The position numbers and the translations under genes are program-made. DNA of 64,000 nt from Leptospira koniambonensis (GTDB taxonomy: Bacteria > Spirochaetota > Leptospiria > Leptospirales > Leptospiraceae): NCBI RefSeq assembly GCF_004769555.1, contig NZ_RQFY01000004.1, positions 682,001 through 746,000 of the forward strand, in the 5' to 3' direction. The notes below the pieces were generated by a model, which searched no databases, had not been told where the DNA came from, and saw only the letters and a list, made by a program, of their open reading frames with translations. Positions 28,057 through 36,851 of the stretch are shown here, one piece after another (within the stretch, counting starts at the first letter, position 1; every line of letters begins with the position of its first letter).

Positions 28057-28064
28057 GTCTTCTC

Positions 28065-29378
28065 TTGGAAAAAAAATTTCTCACTCTAACATTCTTCAAT
28101 ATAATCGCGAACTTAACTGTTCCTCTTACAAGCTTTGCAGATGTTGCAGTACTTGGCCAATTAGAGTCTCATACTTATGTAGCTGGAGTAGCTCTTTCCA
28201 ATGTATTATTCGATTATCTGTTCTGGGGATTTTCATTTTTAAGAATGAGCACTACCGGTCTTACTGCCCAGGCAGAAGGAAATGAAGATAACAAAGAATC
28301 ATTTCAGATATTATTAAGATCCTTATTGCTCGGATTTGGGATCGGTGTTTTGATCCTACTTTCTAAAACTTATTTAGAAGAATTCGGATTTTCTGTTTTA
28401 GAAGGGGAGAAGGAAGTAAAATCCGCAGGCGGAGAATATTTCAAATCCAGGATCATAAGCGCACCTGCAACTCTTTGTAATTTTGTTCTCACTGGCTGGT
28501 TTTTGGGAAGATCCAAAAGTGCTACTGTATTAGTCGCAACAGTCATTGCAAATCTAGTCAATATAGGACTGAATATTTGGTTCATTCTATTTTTAGATTG
28601 GAAAGCTTATGGAGCCGGAATTGCAACTTCTATCAGCCAATATCTGATGTTTACATTCTTCCTTGTTTTATTATTCAAGGAGAAGGACCGGTTCTTACAA
28701 GTTTATCATAAGATCCAAATTTTCTCTCTGAAAGGATATATTTCACTTCTATCTTTGAATTCGGATATAATGATCCGAACCTTACTTTTGATCACCACAT
28801 TCAGTTTATTTAGAAATTACAGCTCTGGTTTGGGTTCTGAAACATTAGCTGCAAATGCAATACTTCACCAATTGATTTTGATCGGTGCATTTTGGATAGA
28901 TGGCGCAGCAATCGCAATGGAAACTGTTGCAGGAAATCTAAAAGGAAATAATAACTCAGAAGGTCTAAGAAAGATCCTAAAAATGGCAATTGTTTCTGGG
29001 TTCGGGATCTCTCTGCTTTTTTGTATTATGATCCTTCTTCCTGCCGGATACTTATTCGAATTATTTAGCAAATCCAAACCAGTCGTGGCTCTCGCAAAAG
29101 AATATGGCTATTGGATCGCTCCGGTGCTCATCTTTGGATCTTTTGCATTCATATTTGATGGATTCTTCTTAGGAATTTCAGAAGGTAAAATACTGCGAAA
29201 TTCAATGATCGTTAGTTCCGTCATATTCTTCTTTCCGATCGCTTATTGGGGAAAAATCCAAAACAACAATCATTTACTTTGGTTTTCGCTCTCTTCCTAT
29301 ATGTTAGGAAGAGCGATCACACTCGGCGTTGTTGCTTATAAAAAATATTTTGTAAGCAGGCAAGAATCTATCAGTTAG
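28065..29378 (+). CDS. MATE-family exporter (DinF-like)
   Basis: Multidrug/organic-compound extrusion protein of 437 residues with twelve predicted helices in two similar halves. NLTVPLTSFADVAVLGQL is the typical first-helix signature and FGLGIGVLILL-type helices follow. It starts at a TTG 8 nt after the symporter stop. DinF-type MATE proteins use Na+ or H+ gradients; the substrate is unknown. Its last 8 nt overlap the convergent beta-propeller gene. Confidence 0.88.
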   Translation: MEKKFLTLTFFNIIANLTVPLTSFADVAVLGQLESHTYVAGVALSNVLFDYLFWGFSFLRMSTTGLTAQAEGNEDNKESFQILLRSLLLGFGIGVLILLSKTYLEEFGFSVLEGEKEVKSAGGEYFKSRIISAPATLCNFVLTGWFLGRSKSATVLVATVIANLVNIGLNIWFILFLDWKAYGAGIATSISQYLMFTFFLVLLFKEKDRFLQVYHKIQIFSLKGYISLLSLNSDIMIRTLLLITTFSLFRNYSSGLGSETLAANAILHQLILIGAFWIDGAAIAMETVAGNLKGNNNSEGLRKILKMAIVSGFGISLLFCIMILLPAGYLFELFSKSKPVVALAKEYGYWIAPVLIFGSFAFIFDGFFLGISEGKILRNSMIVSSVIFFFPIAYWGKIQNNNHLLWFSLSSYMLGRAITLGVVAYKKYFVSRQESIS

Positions 29379-30816
29379 AAGAAAGATCAGTTCCCTTAGG
29401 AAGAAGTGTAACTTCTATCTCAGCAGGTAAAGGTTTCCAAATTTCAGAATCTTTTGCTTTAAATAAAATAGGAGAAGGTAAAGCAGCCCAAGCCTCACTG
29501 CGGAACAGATCCACCATATCCTCTCCTTTTTGGTAAGCGCGAGAAGATTCTATCTTCTCCGGTTTTACACTTGCAAGAGGCACCCAACCGAAACTCGGAA
29601 TATAAATATCCAAAGTATCTTTGAAAGAAGGATTCGAATTTCCGGAAAACACTAAACTTTTCACTGGGCGAACAGGCAAACCTGAATCAAGTAGTGACTT
29701 TTTGAAACTATCCCAATCAGAACGGAATAACCTCGCGTCGAAAATTTTATCTAAGAAAAAATTCCCAGCCTTCTCTTTTACCGAAACTCGGTTTTTGGTG
29801 AATGCTCCTAGATCAGTGGGAATTTCTTCCTTCTTCTTCAAAAAATCGTCCAGGACGTAATATCTGACGTTAGTCGTTCTTGCTTCAAAATGATATTCTA
29901 AGGTTTGAGGACCTTTTGGATCGTCTATGCCCAATTTTTTGGAAAGTGCACGAACTCCCATAACCAGATCCCCTTTAAATTTAGGGTCTTTGGTTTTTAG
30001 ATTTCGGATCCTTTGGTGTTCTGTTGTAGGAGGAGGAAGAAGTCCCAGAACTCCACCGACCAATGTAGCCTCATCCAAAGAATATTTGATCTTTACATTG
30101 ATAAGGTAGGTTGCTTCTCCGGAAGCAAGGAATCGATCCGTTTCTACAAAGGAGATCTTTTTGACTTCTCTAGTAGTTCTATCTACAACGTAGATCCTAC
30201 TTCCAAGAATTGCAATACCCCGGATATCTTTAGAAGGAGAACGAATGGAACCTGTGATCTTTCCACTAGTTGGATCATATCTATATACGTTTCCATCAGA
30301 AGAGTCAGTGATCCAAAGACTATCTCTTGCAAAACAAATATCTTTTGGTTCCGATCTATCGGTTAAGAAACCGCCGAAAAAACTTTGAGTTCCCTTATCA
30401 TAAACGGAAACCTTTCCTGTATCAGAATCCAGGATATATAGATAATTTTGAAAGTTCGCTATCCCACCTATCTTATCGATTGGGACCTGTATTCTTTCAG
30501 TAACTCCACCGGTATTCGGTTCTACTTTCAAAACGACCCTTTTGCTCGCCACGAAAAGTTTACCTTCTCTTGGATCGAAGTTTAAACCTGCAATAAATGG
30601 AATTCCTAGATTGAACGCTTCTTGTCTGCCGCTTGGATCCACACGAATGATTGCTCTTCTTTTGCTATCAGCGAACCAGAAATTTGTTCCGTCGTAAGAA
30701 AGACCGTAAGGACTCTCTGTCAATTGAATGTCTACGTCACCTTCTTCTTGTGAATGGATAGAAAGAGAGATTATTAGAATGAGTAGGATGGAACTTTTAA
30801 AGATCAATTTTTTCAT
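29371..30816 (-). CDS. Secreted beta-propeller (NHL-like) protein with C-terminal transglutaminase-like region
   Basis: About 481 residues with a signal peptide ([19 protein letters not shown]). Roughly residues 20-220 form repeated Yxx[22 protein letters not shown] blades typical of NHL or SMP-30-like propellers. The C-terminal half ([26 protein letters not shown]) resembles a transglutaminase-like fold, but I see no convincing catalytic cysteine. ATG 30816 is chosen because it gives a 4-nt ATGA overlap with the upstream protease gene; an ATG at 30846 would add ten residues before the signal peptide. Function unknown. Confidence 0.72.
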   Translation of the reverse strand: MKKLIFKSSILLILIISLSIHSQEEGDVDIQLTESPYGLSYDGTNFWFADSKRRAIIRVDPSGRQEAFNLGIPFIAGLNFDPREGKLFVASKRVVLKVEPNTGGVTERIQVPIDKIGGIANFQNYLYILDSDTGKVSVYDKGTQSFFGGFLTDRSEPKDICFARDSLWITDSSDGNVYRYDPTSGKITGSIRSPSKDIRGIAILGSRIYVVDRTTREVKKISFVETDRFLASGEATYLINVKIKYSLDEATLVGGVLGLLPPPTTEHQRIRNLKTKDPKFKGDLVMGVRALSKKLGIDDPKGPQTLEYHFEARTTNVRYYVLDDFLKKKEEIPTDLGAFTKNRVSVKEKAGNFFLDKIFDARLFRSDWDSFKKSLLDSGLPVRPVKSLVFSGNSNPSFKDTLDIYIPSFGWVPLASVKPEKIESSRAYQKGEDMVDLFRSEAWAALPSPILFKAKDSEIWKPLPAEIEVTLLPKGTDLSSN

Positions 30817-31757
30817 TTTGAAAATACTTCGAGTAGAATCTTCCATAGATCTTCTCCTAGACTACTCTTGGCTCCAGTAGAAGTTACAACAGTGATTGGA
30901 GAAATTGGAAAAATAAGCAGGAAGGATAATAACATACCCCAGCCAAATATCTTTCTAAATTTACCGATTGGATATGTAGCATCCGGGACAAAAGGATGTT
31001 CTACTCTGATAAAATAATAGATGAGCAATCCCCATAAGATCCACGAATAATTCCAAAGAGAGAGCAAAAGAAATGCAGAAAACAAATAGTAGATCCACTT
31101 TCTATAACCTTCTCCTGCTAATGAATAAACAACATGACCACCGTCTAATTGACCGAAAGGTAAAAGATTTAATGCGGTAATTAGTAGTCCAACCCAGCCC
31201 GCAAAAGCAAGAGGATTGTATTCTACTGTAAAGAGAGAAGGATCAAAGGGACCTAAAATTTTCTGGGACAAAACGTAAGTGAGAATACTATCCCCAAAAT
31301 TAATATCCATCAACTCTGGATGAGCATGTAATATTGCAGTTCTTTCTGCTAGAGAAACTAATTGAGAATTATATAATCCGATCACGAGACAAGGGACCGA
31401 AAGCAACAAACTCATTGCAGGTCCCCAAATCCCAATATCGAATAATTGGATTTTGTTTCTGATAGGTTCCTTGATACGAATCACAGCTCCCATTGTTCCT
31501 ACAGGAGAAAGTGGAACTGGTAAAAAGTAAGGAAGAGTTGCCTTGATCCCATAATATCTGGCGGCTAAGTAATGCCCCATCTCATGGCAAAAAAGAATTC
31601 CAAGTAGAGAAAAAGAATAAGGAGTTCTGATCCGAAAAATCTCTGAGATTGTTTCAGAGTTTAAAAACGGAAGGTTGAATATATCATCCTGAAAGGTTAA
31701 GGTAAAAAAAGTCAGAACGAAAAGAAGTACGTTCCATCCGTAAGATGACCTATTCAA
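30813..31757 (-). CDS. Site-2 protease family (M50) membrane metalloprotease
   Basis: Intramembrane zinc protease of 314 residues. The active-site helix is [15 protein letters not shown] (HExxH). The third zinc ligand is in [17 protein letters not shown] (LDG motif). About six hydrophobic helices are visible, and the [17 protein letters not shown] loop is typical of the EGY1/S2P-like subgroup. It probably cleaves transmembrane or anti-sigma-type substrates, which are not identifiable here. It is translationally coupled to the beta-propeller gene. Confidence 0.9.
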   Translation of the reverse strand: MNRSSYGWNVLLFVLTFFTLTFQDDIFNLPFLNSETISEIFRIRTPYSFSLLGILFCHEMGHYLAARYYGIKATLPYFLPVPLSPVGTMGAVIRIKEPIRNKIQLFDIGIWGPAMSLLLSVPCLVIGLYNSQLVSLAERTAILHAHPELMDINFGDSILTYVLSQKILGPFDPSLFTVEYNPLAFAGWVGLLITALNLLPFGQLDGGHVVYSLAGEGYRKWIYYLFSAFLLLSLWNYSWILWGLLIYYFIRVEHPFVPDATYPIGKFRKIFGWGMLLSFLLIFPISPITVVTSTGAKSSLGEDLWKILLEVFSK

Positions 31758-31907
31758 TTTTTTAGACCGTTTTCCTTTAGATTCCGACTCAGGTCCTCTC
31801 TCAAAATGATTCCTCCTTTACATACCTGTGCACAGTTTCAAGCTTATTCATAACTAAAGATAACATTATTCTTCTATCGACCGTCAAAGAAGAACCGGGA
31901 TAAACAT

Positions 31908-32621
31908 TTGTTCGAAAACATCAAAGCAATTAAAAAAAACGATCCAGCAGCAAAGTCTTATTTGGAAGTCATTCTTTGCTATCCGGGTTTACATGCGCTT
32001 TGGTTCCATTCTTTGGCACACTTTTTATATAAGATCAAAATTCCTTTATTTCCTAGGATCATCAATACTTTCGCAAGATTTTTGACTGGGATAGACATTC
32101 ATCCGGGAGCAAAAATTGAACCTGGGATCTTTATTGATCATGGCCAAGGTGTTGTCATAGGAGAGACCGCAGAAGTCGCAAAAGGATGTTTGATCCTACA
32201 AGGAGTAACCTTGGGCGGAACAGGCAAAGAAAGCGGCAAAAGACATCCCACCTTAAAAGAGAATGTAGTAGTTGGAGCCGGAGCAAAAATTTTAGGAAAT
32301 ATAGTCATCGAACATAATGTTCGGATTGGTGCCGGTTCTGTGGTGCTCAGAGATGTTCCTGCAGATTGTACTGTTGTTGGAGTTCCAGGAAAAGTAGTCC
32401 GTTCCAAAGTAGATTTCGGAAAAGAAGGAGAAAGAATGCTGGATCATGGAGAACTTCCTGACCCGGTCGCAAGAGTTTTCTCCATTCTGGTAGAAAAGAT
32501 AGATACATTGCAAAAAGAAGTGAACGAGTTATACGCAAAATCCAATATCAAAGAAAAAAAGTCTGACTCTAAAAACGAGGATGAAGAGTTAAATGAGTTC
32601 ATCCACGGCGGCGGAATCTAA
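31908..32621 (+). CDS. cysE: Serine O-acetyltransferase
   Basis: Makes O-acetylserine, the first step of cysteine synthesis. The 237-residue protein is the short CysE/EpsC type with a left-handed beta-helix. IDIHPGAKIEPGIFIDHGQG (catalytic His), VVIGETAEVAKGC, GVTLGGTGKESGKRHPTL and VVGVPGKVV are the diagnostic stretches. The C-terminal tail (KSDSKNEDEELNEFIHGGGI) is acidic and polar. It ends in GI, a feature that in CysE lets the tail bind cysteine synthase; the interaction here is inference. TTG start. Confidence 0.94.
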   Translation: MFENIKAIKKNDPAAKSYLEVILCYPGLHALWFHSLAHFLYKIKIPLFPRIINTFARFLTGIDIHPGAKIEPGIFIDHGQGVVIGETAEVAKGCLILQGVTLGGTGKESGKRHPTLKENVVVGAGAKILGNIVIEHNVRIGAGSVVLRDVPADCTVVGVPGKVVRSKVDFGKEGERMLDHGELPDPVARVFSILVEKIDTLQKEVNELYAKSNIKEKKSDSKNEDEELNEFIHGGGI

Positions 32622-32707
32622 ATTTCGGAAAGTTTTTTTTTGACAAACTGACCTTCTTCTAAATTCTTTAGGTTATATTCGTTAGCCGCCATTGCGGCAG
32701 AGGGTTT

Positions 32708-32974
32708 ATGAAGTCGAAAATAAGGGTCTTTTTTCTAGTTTGTTTTTCTGCAATTCTACTCTATTCATTTTCAGATTGTGGGATCTTAGTGAGTCATGAG
32801 GATCTTTGCGCAGAAGATCTGAAAGATTATGATAATTGTTTTGCAATGCTATTAATAGTAGATCCTGCTTGCGGGCAAGGAACAGGCACCTGTCTTCCGG
32901 CTTATGTTCAATTATCTAAATCAGTATGTGCTAGCAGAATGAAGCTCAAAGGTTGTAGAGCGCACAGGAATTAA
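32708..32974 (+). CDS. Small secreted cysteine-rich protein
   Basis: An 88-residue protein with an N-terminal signal peptide (VFFLVCFSAILLYSFSDC). The mature part holds seven cysteines, counting the one in SDC: SDC, DLC, DNC, PAC, GTC, SVC and KGC. If the first is lipidated, six remain for three disulfides. The lipobox (FSDC) is atypical, so lipid attachment is uncertain. A good terminator follows at 32978. No family is recognised. Confidence 0.72.
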   Translation: MKSKIRVFFLVCFSAILLYSFSDCGILVSHEDLCAEDLKDYDNCFAMLLIVDPACGQGTGTCLPAYVQLSKSVCASRMKLKGCRAHRN

Positions 32975-32977
32975 ATA

Positions 32978-33005
32978 AAAAAGCCTCCAATCAAGGAGGC
33001 TTTTT
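32978..33005. terminator. Rho-independent terminator
   Basis: The arms AAAAAGCCTCC and GGAGGCTTTTT pair around the loop AATCAA. The A-rich left side and T-rich right side allow it to end both the Cys-rich gene (plus) and the RlpA gene (minus). Confidence 0.9.
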
Positions 33006-33028
33006 CTTTCAGAGACCGAATGATAGTT

Positions 33029-33931
33029 TTATTTTTTAGGGATAAAACAATCCACTCCGTCTTCCTTCAATTTGGATTTTAGAAGGTCCGCTTTTGCGCG
33101 ATCCATAAAATCACCCATTTGAAGAACAAACATTCCTTCTCTTTCGAATAGATAAACTTTCTCACCATATTCTGCAGAAAGATTTTTTCTGTAATCTTCA
33201 GCAAGTCTGCTGTTTCTGAAAACGCCAACTTGGACAGTTTGTCCTTTTGGAGCTCCCTTCACTAACGGAGCCGGGGTCACAGCTTTTTTAGGAGTAAGTC
33301 TTTCAGGTTTGTTTTCTTTTAGAAGAGCTTCTTCATCTTCCAAACCTTCCATGTCTTCTGACTCAGCTGCTCCACCTTTGCTAACTACAGTGAGACCAAC
33401 TCTTGCAATTCCAACATCTTTGAATTCCAAGTTCTCTGCTGCTTTTTCAGAAAGATCGATGATCCTATCTTTTACGAAAGGTCCGCGGTCATTTACTTTT
33501 ACTAAAACTTCTTTATCGTTTTCCAGATTTTTAACTCGAACCACTGAACCTAAAGGAAGGCTTGGGTGAGCGGCAGTCAGTTTTGTTTTGTCGAAAATTT
33601 CTCCACTAGCTGTTGGCTTACCGTGAAATTTAGGGCCATACCAAGAAGAATATCCGACCTCGTCGAAATCTCCATTGGATCCTGATTGTTGTCTGGAAGG
33701 CGTAGTGGCTTTTACTGGTTTATTATCCGCAAGAAGATCATCCAATCCTCTGGAAGCGGAAGAGTTCTTAGCCAGAACCATATCTCTTTTGGACTCTTGG
33801 TCCATTGGGACGATTTCTTTTTCAAAAAATATTTCGGAAGGATCTCCGGACGCGCTGATACTTCTTCTTGTTTCTGAAGAAGCGCAAGCGGTAACAGTTA
33901 TCAATGCGAAGATAGCAGCTATCTGTTTCAT
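33029..33931 (-). CDS. RlpA-like lipoprotein with SPOR domain
   Basis: Probable peptidoglycan-processing lipoprotein of 300 residues. The lipobox is LITVTAC (Cys16). The double-psi beta-barrel runs about 90-185 with GYSSWYGPKFHGKPTASGE, LPLGSVVRVKNLEN and KVNDRGPFVKDRIIDLS, including the His and Asp positions of RlpA lytic transglycosylases. The C-terminal SPOR domain (~225-300) would bind denuded septal glycan. This fits a role in cell separation or envelope maintenance. Confidence 0.9.
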   Translation of the reverse strand: MKQIAAIFALITVTACASSETRRSISASGDPSEIFFEKEIVPMDQESKRDMVLAKNSSASRGLDDLLADNKPVKATTPSRQQSGSNGDFDEVGYSSWYGPKFHGKPTASGEIFDKTKLTAAHPSLPLGSVVRVKNLENDKEVLVKVNDRGPFVKDRIIDLSEKAAENLEFKDVGIARVGLTVVSKGGAAESEDMEGLEDEEALLKENKPERLTPKKAVTPAPLVKGAPKGQTVQVGVFRNSRLAEDYRKNLSAEYGEKVYLFEREGMFVLQMGDFMDRAKADLLKSKLKEDGVDCFIPKK

Positions 33932-34034
33932 TTCGGACCTCTGTCTTTCTATGTTATATTTTCGGAGGTTTTTACATTTTACCTGAAGTTTTTTTCAGGT
34001 TGTTTTCTGGGGAATTTTAGTCGATATTCCAGAT

Positions 34035-34943
34035 ATGACCGAGGCCGATATCAAACGAAAGTTCAACGAGGCTTTAAAACTCGAAAAAGAAGGGAAAATC
34101 TCCCAGGCGGCCAAAATATATTCTGAAATTTTGGGAATGAACCCCAAATTCCAGAAGGCTTATTTAAACCTCGGTGCACTTTATTCTCGGACCGGAGATT
34201 CTGAGAATGCAATTAAGACCTACCAAAAGGCACTCGAACTTGGAAAAACCACTGAACTTTATTATAATCTTGGAGTAGAGTTATATCGACTCGGAAGTTT
34301 AGATGCTGCAGTCAAAGCACTCAAAGGTTCTCTCGAGTTAAATAAAAAATATCTGAACTCTCATCTACTTCTTGCATATTGTTATAAACAATTAGATCGC
34401 CCGGACAAATCAGAACTTTATCTAAAGAATGCAATCAAGTTAGATCCTAAAAATAAAACCGCTTATGCTGCACTTGCCACCATATACTTTGATACTGAAA
34501 AATGGGAACAAGCATTAGCAGCTGCTAACATAGCGATCCAGATCAACCCGAATGATCCCAGAATGGAAATCCTGATGACGGAGATCCATGTTAAACTTGG
34601 AAATTATAAACAATCATTCGAAACTCTTAAGAAAGTAACTTCAACCGCTCAAGGATTTGTGCAGTTCAATGATTCGATTAAACAAGCCAAACAAAAGCCA
34701 AAGGCAGAAGAGAAAGTATTCTTTGATAATCTAGAAGTTTTAACTCGAAAAAAATTGGATGAATTTAAGAATAAACTTACTCTCTCTAAGGAAAGTCCTC
34801 AGGATTTCGAGGCTCCGGAAGCACAGGACGCGCTTGATCTTTCTCTTATGTATTTGTTTCATGGAGATTCAGAACGGGCCCTAAAGTATTTATTATATGC
34901 ACAGAAAAACCTACAGGAAAATCCAACTTCTGAAACCGGTTAA
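34035..34943 (+). CDS. TPR-repeat protein
   Basis: A 302-residue protein of tandem tetratricopeptide repeats with no signal peptide. Repeats include AAKIYSEILGMNPKFQKAYLN, NAIKTYQKALELGKTTELYYN and SELYLKNAIKLDPKNKTAYAA. The C-terminal third is more charged and lacks clear repeats. It overlaps the start of a TPR lipoprotein gene by 47 nt, suggesting a coupled pair acting inside and outside the membrane. Function unknown. Confidence 0.82.
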   Translation: MTEADIKRKFNEALKLEKEGKISQAAKIYSEILGMNPKFQKAYLNLGALYSRTGDSENAIKTYQKALELGKTTELYYNLGVELYRLGSLDAAVKALKGSLELNKKYLNSHLLLAYCYKQLDRPDKSELYLKNAIKLDPKNKTAYAALATIYFDTEKWEQALAAANIAIQINPNDPRMEILMTEIHVKLGNYKQSFETLKKVTSTAQGFVQFNDSIKQAKQKPKAEEKVFFDNLEVLTRKKLDEFKNKLTLSKESPQDFEAPEAQDALDLSLMYLFHGDSERALKYLLYAQKNLQENPTSETG

Positions 34944-35913
34944 TCTTTTTCTTTTACCCGTCCTTCTATTTTTCTCCTGCTTATATCCAATCAGAAATAA
35001 TGAACAGATCGAAAACGATCCTATGTTTTTGTATCTTACTGCTACAGATTATACAAGGGAGAAGGTGGACTCTGTAAAAAGTCCTTGGGAAGCAAAAACC
35101 CATAGAGGAAAAGCAATCCTTGCTCCGGACAAAAACAATCTGGGAATTTTATTCGTAAGATTCTCGCTTATCGATGATGCAGAAGACGAGTTTCTAAGTT
35201 CACAAAAACTTCTCCCTAATAATCCGATACCTTCACTTAATCTATTACGTTTATATTATCTAGTAGAAGATATTTCAGAAGCCAAAAAATACCTGGAAAC
35301 ATTCCTAAAACAATCTCCTCCAATTGAACGCAAAAAATTCGAAAACCTTTTAATAGAAGCACAAAGAGAAGAAGAGCTTGTGATCTTTAGAGATGCACTT
35401 TCTACAATTCCAGGTCAGGAAGTTTATGCTTGGGAAGGTTTAGCAGAATATTTTTTCTCGAAACAAGAATGGTCCAAAAGTTATTATTATCTGGAAAAGA
35501 TCTTACAACAAAGTCCATTCCATAAGAACGCAAGAGGCCTAATGTTAAAGATGGCCCATATCCTAGAGAAATGGGACGATGTTTTGGTTTTTGGACTTAG
35601 TTTGAGTGGTACTGGAGAACGTATTCCTGAATTAGAATATTATATCGCTCACGCGTATTACGAAAAGAGAAGATATTCAGAAACATTGGATTGGCTTCAC
35701 AAAGCACCTGAATCTGAAAAAGAATCTTTGGTATTTTTAGAATTATGGAAACTTTCTCTACTTTCCAAAAATCCTAAAGCGGATGTTTCTCCACTTCTTC
35801 CTTATTTTAGAAAATTGAAATCCAAAGGATTACAATTCACCGAAGAGGAATTTTTTCCTACCTTAACTCCGGAAGGAAAAGAAACAATGGATCGAGTTCG
35901 TTACGGGCGATAG
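34897..35913 (+). CDS. Putative TPR lipoprotein
   Basis: A 338-residue exported protein. The hydrophobic stretch LFLLPVLLFFSC ends in a lipobox-like LFFSC. TPR-like helices occupy most of the rest, for example EVYAWEGLAEYFFSKQEWSKS. The start at 34897 gives a rather long basic n-region; no better in-frame start is obvious. It overlaps the upstream TPR gene by 47 nt. Its TAG stop is the first three bases of a palindromic element that runs into folP. Confidence 0.75.
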   Translation: MHRKTYRKIQLLKPVNLFLLPVLLFFSCLYPIRNNEQIENDPMFLYLTATDYTREKVDSVKSPWEAKTHRGKAILAPDKNNLGILFVRFSLIDDAEDEFLSSQKLLPNNPIPSLNLLRLYYLVEDISEAKKYLETFLKQSPPIERKKFENLLIEAQREEELVIFRDALSTIPGQEVYAWEGLAEYFFSKQEWSKSYYYLEKILQQSPFHKNARGLMLKMAHILEKWDDVLVFGLSLSGTGERIPELEYYIAHAYYEKRRYSETLDWLHKAPESEKESLVFLELWKLSLLSKNPKADVSPLLPYFRKLKSKGLQFTEEEFFPTLTPEGKETMDRVRYGR

Positions 35914-36812
35914 TCGCTTCGCTCCTGAAGCCCGCGTTGCGGACTATAAACTCCGTGGGACATTTCCCAGGTCTTCATTGCTAATAAAAAAGATTTGGGA
36001 GAATGAGTTCTGATCATCCGAACTCCTTTGGACCAAAGATATGTTTCTGAGATCGCAGTCGGAACAATTCTATCTTCTACAGACAAACCTCCGAGAGCAT
36101 TTCCCAAAAAAGATTTTTTAGTAACTGAGACCATAAGGTTTGGAAACTCAGAAAGAATTTCGACGATCTTTGCAAGAACTGCAAAACTTACTTTATAATC
36201 AGGACTTAGAAAAAATCCCATTCCTGGATCTAAAATCAAACGATCCCCTAATCCTAAAGCCTCGAATGTTTTTGTTCTTTCTCGAAAAAACTCCAGAGCA
36301 AGAGGCACAACTGTCTCCGGTTTTAAATCCGAAGATTCAGACGCTTTGATGGAATGATCCTGAGAAAACATTGCCACGTATTTTGTGGACTTGCTGCTCT
36401 CGGCTTTTAAAAGATCCAAACTTTCATGATCTACAAAACCTCTGATATTATTGATATAATCTACATCTGCTTCTAACGCCTTTCGTATGACATAAGGACG
36501 GAACGTATCTACTGAGATGGCAACCTTCTCCTTTTTGAGCTCGGAGATGATCTCCTTCATTCTATCCCATTCCATCTCTTCCGAAATGGGCTCCGCTTTT
36601 ATATTAGAAGATTGGGCCCCAATATCTATAACGTCCGCGCCTTCTACTATTAGAGATTTTGCCTTAGCTAAAGCCAGGTCCTCTCGGAGGTATTTTCCCC
36701 CATCCGAAAAAGAGTCGTTGGTTATGTTCAAAACCCCGAATAGGATCGGTTTTGGAGGGAAAATTTCTTCCTGGTTTCTATTAGGCAGGTCGGATTCCAT
36801 CTTAGTTTCCAT
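35901..36812 (-). CDS. folP: Dihydropteroate synthase, divergent subfamily
   Basis: Condenses the pterin pyrophosphate with p-aminobenzoate in folate synthesis. TIM-barrel landmarks are GVLNITNDSFSDGG (loop 1), VIDIGAQSSNIKAEP (loop 2), ISVDTFRP, YINNIRGF, LDPGMGFFLSPDY, SVTKKSFLG and MIRTHSP. The usual TPDSFSDGG and ESTRPGA are replaced by NDSFSDGG and QSSNIKA. This matches a divergent DHPS class I recall from other bacteria. The ATG at 36812 is preferred; a TTG at 36869 would overlap the divergent envelope-protein gene. The C-terminal tail comes from a palindromic element. Confidence 0.88.
   Translation of the reverse strand: METKMESDLPNRNQEEIFPPKPILFGVLNITNDSFSDGGKYLREDLALAKAKSLIVEGADVIDIGAQSSNIKAEPISEEMEWDRMKEIISELKKEKVAISVDTFRPYVIRKALEADVDYINNIRGFVDHESLDLLKAESSKSTKYVAMFSQDHSIKASESSDLKPETVVPLALEFFRERTKTFEALGLGDRLILDPGMGFFLSPDYKVSFAVLAKIVEILSEFPNLMVSVTKKSFLGNALGGLSVEDRIVPTAISETYLWSKGVRMIRTHSPKSFLLAMKTWEMSHGVYSPQRGLQERSDYRP
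35911..35946. repeat. Short palindromic element, copy A
   Basis: A 36-nt sequence with terminal inverted ends TAGTCGC and GCGGACTA and an inner hairpin GCTTCGCTCCTGAAGC. It contains the TAG stop of the TPR lipoprotein gene and also encodes roughly the last 14 codons of folP on the other strand. Related copies lie at 7193 and 38946. Confidence 0.6.
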
Positions 36813-36851
36813 CTTGATACTTGGGGTCTTTGTTCCGATACTAATTACAAG

